A stretch of DNA of 64,000 nt from Anaerolineales bacterium UBA2317 (GCA_002345215.1 DDVH01000019.1:67865-131864), one strand, 5' to 3'. Counted from the first letter of the stretch, positions 10,201 to 17,748 are shown. Numbers and translations: made by a program. Notes: generated by a model from the letters alone, not told the origin.

Positions 10201-10369
10201 TTCATCCAGCAAAACCAACTTCAAAGGTGGTGGAGCAGGTTTGGGTTTAGCGATTGCTTCTGGAATTGTGAAAGCACTTCAAGGCACAATTTGGGTGGAA
10301 AGCGAAAAACGCGATGAAGAAACTTTCCCCGGCAGTACGTTTTTTATCAGGTTGCCCTTGGCAAAATAA
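7256..10369 (+). CDS. Histidine kinase with N-terminal LacI-type ligand-binding domain and GAF domain
   Basis: This 1037-residue protein has no signal peptide or membrane segment. Residues about 10-290 are a periplasmic-binding-protein-like fold of the LacI/GalR type without the DNA-binding helix-turn-helix (AVSNDRMAFGVLEDL, VTGFDN). Next come a linker with a helical region, a GAF domain (about 615-760), a HisKA domain with phospho-acceptor His803 (AAHELRTPL), and an HATPase domain (DTGIGI, GAGLGLAI). It should sense a cytoplasmic small molecule, perhaps a sugar, and phosphorylate a response regulator. No regulator is adjacent; the orphan receiver at 12804-13175 is a candidate partner. Confidence 0.88.
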   Translation: MVASKNSSSRRTIAVLGAQVSRLWNAEFMAGVLDCAEEHDVNVVSFSGGKPTPIPSPSGNLSYGLYDLIKPGQFDGILLSADISHGVSLDEVKNFIKIFGDTPIASFAIPIKKIPTTITDNSGGMRAVINHLIKEHGYKRIAFIRGPQGQIESDQRFEAYKAELKANDIRFDEKLVIEGDFSPESGRAAVRTLLDERGIRVQAIAVSNDRMAFGVLEDLGQRGISVPDSIAVTGFDNVGESQSMGVPLTTVHQSFYDIGKKSFEALMRKINGEEVNDVNILPVNLVVRWSCGCLPDSVQKAIVLPREVAHTGRLENKREAAIRALLGAAGIPENDPAKSKYVEVFGSAWDEFLTTLREPDRNTAFLKSVQSIVEVLQQNDYDFNAWQNVVSTFRKYALGGINSNTTMLRAENLFQQARMLVGELSQRAQAYRRLQFEKQEEILNNFSFSMASAMTFEGIGLAISKHFPTLGLERWYVMLYGDVGSPGSVSTPPPQNYQLLLQYDEHSFQIPDDRPLLATGRLVPHGKTPEDRRYQAVVMPLALASNRFGFMWVEMGPHDWDIYVRLKNLLSSALLRTMLVEQREQAQKEVERLFSAEQERRRGAEALSRSSRHLSSLNNIQKLPEQILEQLNQVLPFERGVLLIEDVNGTPVIQAHRGMPKNANLDEFNLKINGVDFYQTVARQGEAVVIADVQSKKWSQPEWLPQDKSWLGVPLYSKDNVIGLLLLSRADDSFSEDDSLLVSNFSAQAAVSLENSRLYNEVTSMNQVMERMVSKRVEELNNAYQTLEKHDKNKSAFIQVAAHELRTPLTVIKGYLGMLKSDPVIQNNQILSPAIDGVLRGTDRLHQVVDSMLDVARLENQTISPHIESVNLGLILRLILKDYVEDVKTRNLNLTLDEAIKQIPPLSADPELLKKALDHIIVNAIKFTPDGGSIHIAAKVVEDKKRGDMVELSVKDTGIGIDPEHHKIIFEKLYQLGEVQLHSSSKTNFKGGGAGLGLAIASGIVKALQGTIWVESEKRDEETFPGSTFFIRLPLAK

Positions 10370-10373
10370 ACCT

Positions 10374-10403
10374 AAACGCCGAAGTCTTTAGACTTCGGCG
10401 TTT
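10374..10403. terminator. Terminator after the kinase gene
   Basis: Perfect 14-bp arms (10374-10387, 10390-10403) around TT, followed by T residues. Core CCGAAGTCT is shared with the hairpin at 49149. It can serve both convergent genes. Confidence 0.88.
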
Positions 10404-10428
10404 TTATATCTTACGTTTATGTACACGA

Positions 10429-11331
10429 TTATTTTATTTTCTCTCGAAAATCATAAATCCCGTCATTGACTTGCCACTTTGCATTGCAATTTGAGCAAAG
10501 CAGATAATCTTTTTTATCTTGTAATTTTTCATACTCACACTCAGGGCATTTGAATAAATCCAAAACATTGAGCGGGATTTCTTTTGTTTCATTTTCTGCA
10601 CTTGTTTTGGCTTTGACAAACACACTTGGTGATAATTGTATAAAAGCACCAGTGGGTTGAATCAGACCATCAAACCAGGCAAGCAGTTTAGCAGGAATGA
10701 TTCGTTTTAGTAAACCAAGCCGAAAATGTGAAACCGTACGAATCTTTTCAATCGAAAAACCTAATTCTCCAAGCCAATTGCGGATGGCTTGTGGATGAAA
10801 GTCAAAGTTTAGTTTTACAAACTCCACAGGTTCAAGTGTAAAAGGACTCCAAGTTTGTCTTCTGAACAAATATCTCAAAATGGATTTGAGGTTTAATTTA
10901 TTTGCAAATTCCAAAATAAAAATTGCATTGGGTTGTAACACTTTGCGGATTTGGCTTAATGCTTTAGGAGCATCTGCCATATGATGCAACACTCGAATCA
11001 TAGTCGCTGAATCAAATATCCCCTTAAGAAAAGGGAGGCGATATACATCCGCTGCGACGTAAATGTATTTATCTGATTTTCCTAATCGCTCTTGTGCTTG
11101 AGCTAATTGAGTTGTGGAATAATCTAACACAACGATTCTTTCAAAGCCTGCATAGCGTGGCGTGTTACGTCCAGCACCTGCACCGAGTTCAAGCATAAGC
11201 TTTCCGCTTTTGGAAAGTAATTTTTTTAATGCAATCGCTTCGGCTTGGTCTTCGTAAGCACGCCCGCCTTGTTCCCAAAACGCTTGTTGATAATCTGAGC
11301 CTTCGTAATTACAAATGGGGGGATTGGTCAT
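10429..11331 (-). CDS. Class I SAM-dependent methyltransferase with C-terminal zinc ribbon
   Basis: A 300-residue protein. Motif I is LELGAGAGRNTPRY (about 43-56), the acidic post-I residue is in VVLDYS, and IRVLHHM is typical of methyltransferase_11 proteins. The last 45 residues form a Trm112-like zinc ribbon (CPECE ... CSNCNAKW). It methylates an unknown small molecule. No ribosome site is evident before the ATG at 11331. It lies downstream of ugd in the same direction, separated by the 9-mer array. Confidence 0.82.
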   Translation of the reverse strand: MTNPPICNYEGSDYQQAFWEQGGRAYEDQAEAIALKKLLSKSGKLMLELGAGAGRNTPRYAGFERIVVLDYSTTQLAQAQERLGKSDKYIYVAADVYRLPFLKGIFDSATMIRVLHHMADAPKALSQIRKVLQPNAIFILEFANKLNLKSILRYLFRRQTWSPFTLEPVEFVKLNFDFHPQAIRNWLGELGFSIEKIRTVSHFRLGLLKRIIPAKLLAWFDGLIQPTGAFIQLSPSVFVKAKTSAENETKEIPLNVLDLFKCPECEYEKLQDKKDYLLCSNCNAKWQVNDGIYDFREKIK

Positions 11332-11335
11332 AATA

Positions 11336-11416
11336 GTCTGATTGGTCTAAAAGGTCTGATTGGTCTAAATGATCAATGACTAGTAAGACCATTTAGACTT
11401 TTTCGACTTGTTAGAC
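11336..11416. repeat. Phased 9-mer array between ugd and the methyltransferase
   Basis: Nine successive 9-mers: GTCTGATTG, GTCTAAAAG, GTCTGATTG, GTCTAAATG, ATCAATGAC, TAGTAAGAC, CATTTAGAC, TTTTTCGAC, TTGTTAGAC. The array runs into the ugd stop codon (11416-11418). The part TAGTAAGACCATTTAGAC is closely related to the sequence at 25308-25325. Confidence 0.65.
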
Positions 11417-12708
11417 TATCTCCCAACTGCTTTATATGTAAAACCCATTTCTTTCATTCGATTGGGTTCGTAAATATTTCGTCCATCATAAACGATGGGT
11501 GATTTCAATAATGATTTAATTTTTTCAAGATCAAGTTGTTTGAATTCATTCCAAGGTGTAACAACAACTAGCGCATCGCAACCTTCTGCCATGTTATATG
11601 GATTGTCATATATCTTAACTTTTGGCATATGAGGAGCTGCTGTTTCACGAGCTACTGGGTCATACCCACGAACGGTTGCTCCTGCTTTAATTAAACCATC
11701 AGCAATGTCAATAGATGCAGCATCACGCATATCATCTGTGTTTTCTTTGAATGCTAAGCCAAGCAATCCAACTACTTTATTTTCTAATCCATTAAGTAAT
11801 TTTTCAACATGCTTAACTGCATTTGAACGACGTTCATAATTGACATCCATTACGCTGTTTAAGATTTGTGGATTCAACCCTTTTTCTTTCGCCATGAATG
11901 CTAACGCTTCAACATCTTTTGGGAAACATGAGCCACCCCAACCTAAACCGGCATCCAAAAAGTGACGTCCAATGCGAGCGTCATAGCCCATACCTGCCGC
12001 AACTTCTTTTACATCAGCACCGACACGTTCACATAAATCTGCAAGTTCATTGATGAAAGAAATTTTTGTTGCAAGAAAAGCGTTGCTGGCATACTTAATC
12101 ATTTCCGCAGTGCGCAAATCGGTAATGACAATCGGTGCGCGTAACGGCAAATGCAAATGAGCAACTTTATTGGCGGCATCTTTATCCAATGAGCCGATGA
12201 CTGTTCTATGTGGATTCATAAAATCTGCAATGGCTGAGCCTTCACGTAAAAATTCTGGGCAAGAGACCACAGCAAATTCAATCGGCTTGGGCTGAGCAGA
12301 TTTCACAATATCAGCAACCCAGTCTCCCGTTCCGATTGGAACCGTAGATTTGTTAATCAAAACCAACGGAGCAGACATATTCTGTGCAATAGATTTTGCC
12401 GCCGTTTCCACATATTTCAAATCTGCAGAGCCATCTTCACCAGATGGCGTACCGACGGCAATGAAGGCATACTCTGCGCCATTCAAAGCTTCTTTGTATG
12501 AAGTTGTAAAATTAATTCTGCCAGCGTTTACATTTCGTTTGACCAGTTCATCCAAGCCTGGTTCATAAATTGGCATCACGCCTTTTTTGAGATTCGCAAC
12601 TCGCTTTTCATCTATATCCAAAGCGGTGACTTTGTTTCCTAAATCAGCGAAACAAGCCGCTGTCACCAAGCCGACGTATCCTACGCCGACCACACAAATT
12701 TGTTTCAT
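11416..12708 (-). CDS. ugd: UDP-glucose 6-dehydrogenase
   Basis: 430 residues, the usual length. The N-terminal NAD-binding fold starts GVGYVGLVTAACFADLG, the catalytic Cys is in GGSCFPKDV, and LLGLAFKENTDDMRDA marks the C-terminal UDP-binding domain. It oxidises UDP-glucose to UDP-glucuronate with two NAD+, for surface polysaccharide precursors. AGAGGA sits 6 nt before the ATG at 12708. The glycosyltransferase at 13245 and the GT-C proteins near 57 kb may use related sugars, but that is only an inference. Confidence 0.93.
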   Translation of the reverse strand: MKQICVVGVGYVGLVTAACFADLGNKVTALDIDEKRVANLKKGVMPIYEPGLDELVKRNVNAGRINFTTSYKEALNGAEYAFIAVGTPSGEDGSADLKYVETAAKSIAQNMSAPLVLINKSTVPIGTGDWVADIVKSAQPKPIEFAVVSCPEFLREGSAIADFMNPHRTVIGSLDKDAANKVAHLHLPLRAPIVITDLRTAEMIKYASNAFLATKISFINELADLCERVGADVKEVAAGMGYDARIGRHFLDAGLGWGGSCFPKDVEALAFMAKEKGLNPQILNSVMDVNYERRSNAVKHVEKLLNGLENKVVGLLGLAFKENTDDMRDAASIDIADGLIKAGATVRGYDPVARETAAPHMPKVKIYDNPYNMAEGCDALVVVTPWNEFKQLDLEKIKSLLKSPIVYDGRNIYEPNRMKEMGFTYKAVGR

Positions 12709-12731
12709 AGTTCCTCTTTTAATGAAAAATT

Positions 12732-12787
12732 TTCACTAACTCACGCGAATATTTCTATAATTATTTTACTTCGCGCAGATTAGTGAA
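12732..12787. repeat. TTCACTAA...TTAGTGAA inverted repeat
   Basis: Outer arms TTCACTAA (12732-12739) and TTAGTGAA (12780-12787), inner arms GCGAA (12745-12749) and TTCGC (12770-12774). It fills most of the gap between the response regulator and ugd. The words AGATTAGTGAAGATTAGCGG recall a common bacterial intergenic repeat type. Confidence 0.55.
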
Positions 12788-12803
12788 GATTAGCGGATTT
12801 TAT

Positions 12804-13175
12804 TTATCTCTGCACCCAACGATTAACCGTCTCAACCAATTCAAGCAAATCCATTGGCTTGGTAATAAATTCATCACAACCTGAATCCACAGCGCGTTGG
12901 CGGTCACCGGGTAAAACATGAGCGGTCAGCGCAATCAAAGGAATAGAAGAAGTCTGCTTATTTTCTTTAATCAAGCGTGTGGCAGTCCACCCATCCATCT
13001 CAGGCATAGATAAATCCATCACAATCAAATCAGGCTTTTGTTTGGTCGCGGCATGTACCCCATCACGCCCATTCACAGCCAAAAACACCTCATACCCATT
13101 CTTTTCGAGAATGAAGCGCACCAATTCATAAGTATCCATATTGTCTTCGACAATCAGGACGCGACCCTTGCTCAT
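12804..13175 (-). CDS. Single-domain response regulator (CheY/DivK-like receiver)
   Basis: 123 residues forming one receiver domain only. The acidic pocket is E10/D11, the phospho-acceptor is Asp54 (VMDLSMPEMDG), and the switch residues are Thr84 and Lys106 (FITKPMD). There is no output domain, so it should work by protein contact or phosphorelay. Its kinase is not adjacent. A TATATT box lies just upstream of the ATG on the minus strand. It is divergent from the glycosyltransferase. Confidence 0.9.
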   Translation of the reverse strand: MSKGRVLIVEDNMDTYELVRFILEKNGYEVFLAVNGRDGVHAATKQKPDLIVMDLSMPEMDGWTATRLIKENKQTSSIPLIALTAHVLPGDRQRAVDSGCDEFITKPMDLLELVETVNRWVQR

Positions 13176-13232
13176 CTCTTAAATATACTACGTCTCACAC
13201 GGCTCGGCAACACGATAAAGTACCCGAATGGG

Positions 13233-13238
13233 TATAAT
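13233..13238 (+). promoter_or_regulatory. -10 box of the glycosyltransferase
   Basis: TATAAT 6 nt before the ATG at 13245, no Shine-Dalgarno. This placement decides the start: an open frame continues upstream to 13038 but would run through the divergent regulator and its promoter. Confidence 0.5.
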
Positions 13239-13244
13239 CAAAAA

Positions 13245-14402
13245 ATGCGAATCCTTTTCGTCACAGATGCTCGCTCGCCCATTTCACAAAATTGGATTAA
13301 ACACTTTATCAAGCAGGGATATGAAATCTACATCGCCTCAACCTTTGACGTGGAACTTGATTTTCCCGCGCGGCTGGAGTTTACGCCCGTAGCCTTCTCT
13401 GCCGCGAAGAAAAAGAACTCAGCCCCATCCTCCGCTTCTTCTGTAACTTTAGGTTTTCGTACTATTTTCAGGCAATGGCTTGGACCTTTAACAATTCCTT
13501 CCTCCGCAAGAAAATTACGAAAATTTATTCAAGAAGTAAAACCAGATTTAATCCATGCCATGCGGATTCCTTATGAAGGAATGTTGACCACAAAAGCATT
13601 AGTAGGGGCGAGGTCTTCTCGCCCGATACCATTCATTGTCTCCGTCTGGGGCAATGACTTTACTTTACATGCCCCATCCACACCTTTAATGAAATCTTAT
13701 ACAAAATTTGTTTTGCAAAATGTCACTGCTTTACACTCCGACACAAATCGAGACATAAAACTTGCGCGAGAATATGGCTTCCCCGAAGAAAAATTATCAC
13801 TTGTAACACCAGGCAATGGCGGAGTAAGAAACGACATTTTTTATCCCCCCGCAGAATTGGTAAAAAATCCTATCATCATCAACCCACGCGGAGTTCGTCC
13901 TTATGTCCGTAGTGATTCTTTCTTCAAAGCGATACCGCTTGTGTTAACAAAATATCCTGAAGCAAAATTTATTTGTACTTCGATGCAAAATGAATCGCAA
14001 GCATTGAAATGGATTGAAGAATTAAATATTTCACATGCAGTGGAATTATTGCCTGCGATTGAATATCAAAAAATGGGAGACTTATTTCGTTCGGCACAAA
14101 TTGTTGTTTCGCCAAGTATTCACGATGGCACACCAAATTCTTTAATTGAAGCCATGGCTTGCGGATGTTTCCCCGTCGCTGGCGATTTAGAATCTATTCG
14201 CGAGTGGATTACACATGGACAAAATGGCTTGCTATTTGATTCAAATGACCCGCAATCAATAGCCGAAGCAATTTTATTGGGCTTAGAAAGAGAAGACCTG
14301 CGACGTGATGCCGCAGGTCTCAATGCAAATTTAATTTCTGCCAAAGCAGATTATGAAGTGAATATGAAAAGGGTGGAAGAGTTTTATAAATCAATCGTGT
14401 AG
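13245..14402 (+). CDS. Glycosyltransferase family 4-like protein
   Basis: 385 residues in a GT-B layout. The N-terminal half begins MRILFVTDARSPISQNWIKH, and IVSVWGNDFT is typical of GT4 acceptors. The C-terminal half has the nucleotide-sugar site SPSIHDGTPNSLIEAMACG with the EX7E-type acidic residues. It should transfer a sugar from a nucleotide-sugar donor to a glycan or lipid at the membrane face. A palindromic repeat is inserted in frame near residues 120-128 (GARSSRPIP), and a second copy supplies the stop codon. Confidence 0.85.
   Translation: MRILFVTDARSPISQNWIKHFIKQGYEIYIASTFDVELDFPARLEFTPVAFSAAKKKNSAPSSASSVTLGFRTIFRQWLGPLTIPSSARKLRKFIQEVKPDLIHAMRIPYEGMLTTKALVGARSSRPIPFIVSVWGNDFTLHAPSTPLMKSYTKFVLQNVTALHSDTNRDIKLAREYGFPEEKLSLVTPGNGGVRNDIFYPPAELVKNPIIINPRGVRPYVRSDSFFKAIPLVLTKYPEAKFICTSMQNESQALKWIEELNISHAVELLPAIEYQKMGDLFRSAQIVVSPSIHDGTPNSLIEAMACGCFPVAGDLESIREWITHGQNGLLFDSNDPQSIAEAILLGLEREDLRRDAAGLNANLISAKADYEVNMKRVEEFYKSIV
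13602..13629. repeat. GTAGGGGCGAGG palindromic repeat inside the glycosyltransferase
   Basis: Starts GTAGGGGCGAGGTC; arms GGGCGAG (13606-13612) and CTCGCCC (13618-13624). Its first 12 nt are identical to the perfect palindrome at 14399-14426. It is translated in frame as part of VGARSSRPIP, between the conserved TKAL and FIVSVWGNDF segments. Confidence 0.75.
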
Positions 14403-14426
14403 GGGCGAGGCATGCCTCGCCCCTAC
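14399..14426. repeat. Perfect 28-bp palindrome at the glycosyltransferase stop
   Basis: Arms GTAGGGGCGAGGCA and its exact complement with no spacer. The TAG at 14400-14402 that ends the glycosyltransferase is inside the element. It may also act as a terminator for both convergent genes, though there is no clear T run. Confidence 0.82.
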
Positions 14427-14431
14427 GAAAA

Positions 14432-14650
14432 TTAAAAATCTCTCGGCGCACGCATAGACTCTAAACGATTGCGCAATTCAATTCTGCGTGAATCGGCTGA
14501 ATGACGAATATCGTCAATAAAGCCTTGCCCACGTTGGCGGAGTTGATTCCGTAAACTTTCACCCGATTCAGGTGCAAGCAATAACGCAATCACCGAGCCG
14601 ACCAAAGCCCCAACAAATGTGCCAATTAAAAATCCAAACATTCTTCGCAT
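14432..14650 (-). CDS. YtxH-like small membrane protein
   Basis: 72 residues: one glycine-rich membrane segment (FLIGTFVGALVGSVIALLLAP), then the family signature LAPESGESLRNQLR and a basic amphipathic tail. YtxH-type proteins are common in Firmicutes and Chloroflexota and often linked to stress, but the biochemical role is not established. The Shine-Dalgarno AAGGAG lies 9 nt before the ATG at 14650. Confidence 0.75.
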   Translation of the reverse strand: MRRMFGFLIGTFVGALVGSVIALLLAPESGESLRNQLRQRGQGFIDDIRHSADSRRIELRNRLESMRAPRDF

Positions 14651-14675
14651 GTGAAATTCTCCTTAGTAATGGTAT

Positions 14676-14730
14676 GGATACAGCGAAACAATACCATGTC
14701 AAAATCTATAATAGACTCGCTGTGTCCCTA
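14676..14730. repeat. GGACACAGCGA-type inverted repeat upstream of panB
   Basis: Arms GGATACAGCGA (14676-14686) and TCGCTGTGTCC (14717-14727), one mismatch, continuing CTA. It belongs to the same GTAGGGACAC-type family as 16708-16767 and 53874-53898. The rest of the 14651-14901 gap is AT-rich with a possible TATAAT at 14782-14787; I see no convincing gene in it. Confidence 0.55.
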
Positions 14731-14781
14731 CTATCAAATTCGTTTTAATAAATTTATTATAGATGAAAATTCAATTTTGTG

Positions 14782-14787
14782 TATAAT
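14782..14787 (+). promoter_or_regulatory. Possible panB -10 box
   Basis: TATAAT, 115 nt before the panB start. There is no recognisable -35 box, so this is tentative. Confidence 0.35.
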
Positions 14788-14901
14788 ACTCAAATCGCAC
14801 ATATCAAAAGAATGTGACGATAGATTTTATTCAACCAACATCATGTGCAAAGTTAGGGAGTCAGCACATTGAGAAGGACTCTACCATTTTCGGAGGGTAC
14901 C

Positions 14902-15780
14902 ATGTCTACCACAACTGTTTCTTCAACCACGTCACAACGTAAAAAAGTGACTACTCTCACGTTTCGTCAGAAAAAGGAACGTGGCGAGCCAATCACTATG
15001 TTAACTGCTTATGACTATCCCACAGCCATGGCGATAGACAAAGCAGGCATTGATTCCATTCTCGTTGGCGATTCGCTCGCGATGGTGGTCTTGGGTTATG
15101 AAAACACATTGCCTGTCACCATGGAAGAAATGCTTCATCATGCTCGTGCTGTTGCACGTGGAGCAAAAACTGCATTGTTAATTGGTGATATGCCGTTCAT
15201 GTCCTATCAAGTTTCTGTAGAAGATGCTGTAAGAAATGCAGGCAGATTTTTACAACAAGCTAACATGGATGCTGTCAAACTCGAAGGTGGGCGTGAACGT
15301 GCTGATGCTGTCCGTGCGATTGTTGGTGCAGGTATTCCTGTCATGGGGCATTTAGGTCTTACACCACAATCTGTTAATCAACTTGGCGGTTTTCGCGCAC
15401 AAGGCAAAACTGCTTCCGCCGCAAAACGTTTACTCGAAGATGCTCAAATTTTAGAAGAGGCTGGTGCATTCAGCATCGTGCTAGAATCTGTGCCTGCCCG
15501 TTTAGGTGAGTTGATTTCAAAGAAAATTTCTATCCCAACCATTGGCATTGGTGCGGGTTTGGGATGTGATGGTCAAGTATTGGTCACGCATGATTTGCTT
15601 GGCTTGTTTGACCGCTTTACGCCGAAGTTTGTCAAGAAATATGCAAACTTGCATGAAGTCATGAACAAAGCCTTCACCGAATATATTGATGATGTTGAAA
15701 CCAAAAAATTCCCTGCTCCTGAACACACTGTTGAAATGACAGATGAAGAATGGTCTGCATTCCTCAAGGAAATAAAATGA
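14902..15780 (+). CDS. panB: 3-methyl-2-oxobutanoate hydroxymethyltransferase
   Basis: 292 residues of PanB type. LTAYDYPTAMAIDKAGIDSI, VGDSLAMVVLGYENTLPVTM and the metal/active-site segments VKLEGG and MGHLGLTPQS are all present. It makes ketopantoate from 2-oxoisovalerate and methylene-tetrahydrofolate, the first step of pantothenate and CoA synthesis. ATG 14902 is chosen because GGAGGG lies 4 nt upstream. Its stop overlaps the panE start (ATGA), so the two are translationally coupled. Confidence 0.95.
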   Translation: MSTTTVSSTTSQRKKVTTLTFRQKKERGEPITMLTAYDYPTAMAIDKAGIDSILVGDSLAMVVLGYENTLPVTMEEMLHHARAVARGAKTALLIGDMPFMSYQVSVEDAVRNAGRFLQQANMDAVKLEGGRERADAVRAIVGAGIPVMGHLGLTPQSVNQLGGFRAQGKTASAAKRLLEDAQILEEAGAFSIVLESVPARLGELISKKISIPTIGIGAGLGCDGQVLVTHDLLGLFDRFTPKFVKKYANLHEVMNKAFTEYIDDVETKKFPAPEHTVEMTDEEWSAFLKEIK

Positions 15781-16700
15781 AAGATAATATTTTATTAGTC
15801 GGTACAGGCGCGTTAGCAACTTTGTTCGCGGCACGATTAAGTGAAGCGGGTCATGCTGTATCCATGCTTGGCACATGGAAAGATGGACTACATGCTTTGC
15901 AAAAAGATGGCGCGCGAATCATTGATAACAATGGAAATGAAAAAAGTTATCAGGTTCATGCAACTGATAATCCAGATGAAGTAAAAGATTCAAAATATGC
16001 TTTGGTGTTAGTCAAGGCTTGGCAAACAGAACGCGCCGCTAAACAATTACAAACTGCACTTGCGGATGATGGCCTCGCTGTCACTTTGCAAAACGGAATC
16101 GGAAATAAAGAAACGCTTCAATCTACTTTGGGAGTTGGTCGCGTTTCCCTCGGCATTACAACTACAGGTGCGACATTGCTCGCGCCTGGACTCGTCAAAG
16201 TTGGAGGCGAAGGAATCATTTCACTGGAACAGAATCAAGCGTCCCTTAAGTTAGAAGCGATGTTGAAATCCGCAAAATTTAATTTGCAAATGGTTGATGA
16301 TGCTGATTCATTAGTCTGGGGCAAGTTAGTCATCAATGCGGCGATTAATCCATTAACGGCTTTGTTACAAGTTCCAAACGGAGAATTGTTATCAAACTCA
16401 AAAGCACGAAAAATGATGGGCGCATTGGCTGAAGAGACTGCCGAAGTTGCCGAAGCCGAACATGTGCATTTGCCGTTTGAAAACCCTGTGATTGCGGCGG
16501 AAGATGTGGCGCGAAAAACTGCACAAAATAAATCATCTATGTTTCAAGATGTGTTGCGTGGCGCGCCGACAGAGATTGATGCGATTTGTGGCGCCATTAT
16601 GAAACGTGGACAAAAACACGGAATCAAAACGCCGTATAACAAAGCGTGTTGGACGATGGTACGGGCGACGGTTTCGGGTCATGCGTTTAGCATGGCTTGA
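15777..16700 (+). CDS. panE: 2-dehydropantoate 2-reductase
   Basis: 307 residues. The N-terminal NADPH-binding loop is GTGALATLFAARL, and the catalytic Lys and Asn are in WGKLVINAAINPLTAL, as in the ApbA/PanE family. It reduces ketopantoate (made by PanB) to pantoate. The start overlaps the panB stop by 4 nt. Codons for EQNQASLKLEA are formed by a 30-nt sequence that is also present between genes at 5022-5051, so a dispersed repeat appears to be inside this frame. Confidence 0.92.
   Translation: MKDNILLVGTGALATLFAARLSEAGHAVSMLGTWKDGLHALQKDGARIIDNNGNEKSYQVHATDNPDEVKDSKYALVLVKAWQTERAAKQLQTALADDGLAVTLQNGIGNKETLQSTLGVGRVSLGITTTGATLLAPGLVKVGGEGIISLEQNQASLKLEAMLKSAKFNLQMVDDADSLVWGKLVINAAINPLTALLQVPNGELLSNSKARKMMGALAEETAEVAEAEHVHLPFENPVIAAEDVARKTAQNKSSMFQDVLRGAPTEIDAICGAIMKRGQKHGIKTPYNKACWTMVRATVSGHAFSMA
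16230..16259 (+). repeat. 30-nt dispersed repeat, copy inside panE
   Basis: Matches 5022-5051 at 29 of 30 positions. It encodes part of EQNQASLKLEA in a poorly conserved connecting region of PanE and keeps the frame open. Confidence 0.72.
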
Positions 16701-16707
16701 TAATTTT

Positions 16708-16767
16708 GTAGGGACACAGCAAAATTATTAATTATCAAGATTAATTAATACTTCGTTGTGTCCCTAC
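16708..16767. repeat. GTAGGGACACA inverted repeat after panE
   Basis: Arms GTAGGGACACA (16708-16718) and TGTGTCCCTAC (16757-16767) enclose 38 nt of AT-rich sequence. It shares GTAGGG with the palindromes at 14399 and 53874. Confidence 0.65.
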
Positions 16768-16822
16768 TTTTAATTTAATGTCAACATGGTAAGATACACA
16801 AAATTTTATTTGGAGGCTTACC

Positions 16823-17713
16823 ATGCGTAAGTTTGTACTATTGTTCGTATTGGGGATATTGCTTCTTTTTCCTTTTTCTGCATCTGCTCAAACCGATGTA
16901 TCTTTATATAGTGTCAATGTGCAATTATGGCCCGAATATGACCAGCCGAGTATGTTGGTGATTGTGGATTTCAAAGTTGCTCCTATGACTCCATTGCCAG
17001 TGGATTTAACGTTTCGTATTCCTACGGATGCAAATTTAATTGCGGTAGCGTATCAAGATGAAAGTGGAAATTTGCTCAATGCCAAGTTTGAAACACCAAG
17101 TGGCAATGAAAATTGGCAAACCTTCAAAATAACAATTGAGCAAAATGTGATTTATCGTTTTGAATATTATCAACCTCTGATGTTCAATGGTAGTGAAAGA
17201 AGTTTTTCTTATTCATGGAATCAAATATATGCAGTCAAAAAGTTTTCTGTGAATGTGCTAGAGCCGATGGATGTAGTCGCATTTTCGATGCAACCAGATT
17301 ATGAAGTTAAGGAATCGGTCAACGGGCTTGTGGTGTATACAAGTGAAGAAGTTAAAGTAGATGCCCGTCAGCAATATAAATTAGACTTGCAATATCAGAA
17401 AACCTCATTAACGCTCACGAATCCGCAACAACAACAAGTTCAACCGACTGGTCCATTAGATGAAAGTACACCAGGACGTGTTTCGTTAAATAATTTTCTG
17501 CCGTATGTGATTGGTGGGTTTGGGATTTTGTTTGTTGTTGTTGGGGCAGTCTATTACTGGCGCATCGGACGCACTTCATCTAAGCGTGCACGCCGTCGTA
17601 GAAATGTCAATGTGGAAGAAGAGGAAAATAAGACTGGCGCATATTGCGCCAGTTGTGGAACCCGTGCCAAAACTGGAGATAAATTTTGTAGAACGTGTGG
17701 GGCGAAGTTGTGA
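16823..17713 (+). CDS. Exported protein with one membrane anchor and C-terminal zinc ribbon
   Basis: 296 residues. A cleavable-looking signal peptide (LLFPFSASAQ) is followed by a beta-rich extracytoplasmic domain of about 190 residues, a membrane helix (VIGGFGILFVVVGAVYYW), a basic stretch and a cytoplasmic zinc ribbon (CASCGTRAKTGDKFCRTCG). I do not recognise a specific family beyond zinc-ribbon membrane proteins. GGAGG is well placed before the ATG. The topology would let it link an outside domain to a cytoplasmic contact. Confidence 0.75.
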   Translation: MRKFVLLFVLGILLLFPFSASAQTDVSLYSVNVQLWPEYDQPSMLVIVDFKVAPMTPLPVDLTFRIPTDANLIAVAYQDESGNLLNAKFETPSGNENWQTFKITIEQNVIYRFEYYQPLMFNGSERSFSYSWNQIYAVKKFSVNVLEPMDVVAFSMQPDYEVKESVNGLVVYTSEEVKVDARQQYKLDLQYQKTSLTLTNPQQQQVQPTGPLDESTPGRVSLNNFLPYVIGGFGILFVVVGAVYYWRIGRTSSKRARRRRNVNVEEEENKTGAYCASCGTRAKTGDKFCRTCGAKL

Positions 17714-17717
17714 GAAT

Positions 17718-17748
17718 AAAAAGACCCTAAAATCTTTAGGGTCTTTTT
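17718..17748. terminator. Bidirectional terminator
   Basis: 14-bp arms (17718-17731, 17735-17748) around ATC, A-rich on one side and T-rich on the other. It serves the convergent zinc-ribbon and FmdB genes. Confidence 0.9.

Noticed and set aside
13038..13244. Upstream extension of the glycosyltransferase frame
   Set aside because: It lies over the divergent response regulator and its promoter; the family N-terminus and the TATAAT place the start at 13245.
14651..14872. Open frame of 73 codons before panB
   Set aside because: It runs through the GGATACAGCGA inverted repeat and a likely promoter, has no ribosome site and no recognisable protein pattern.
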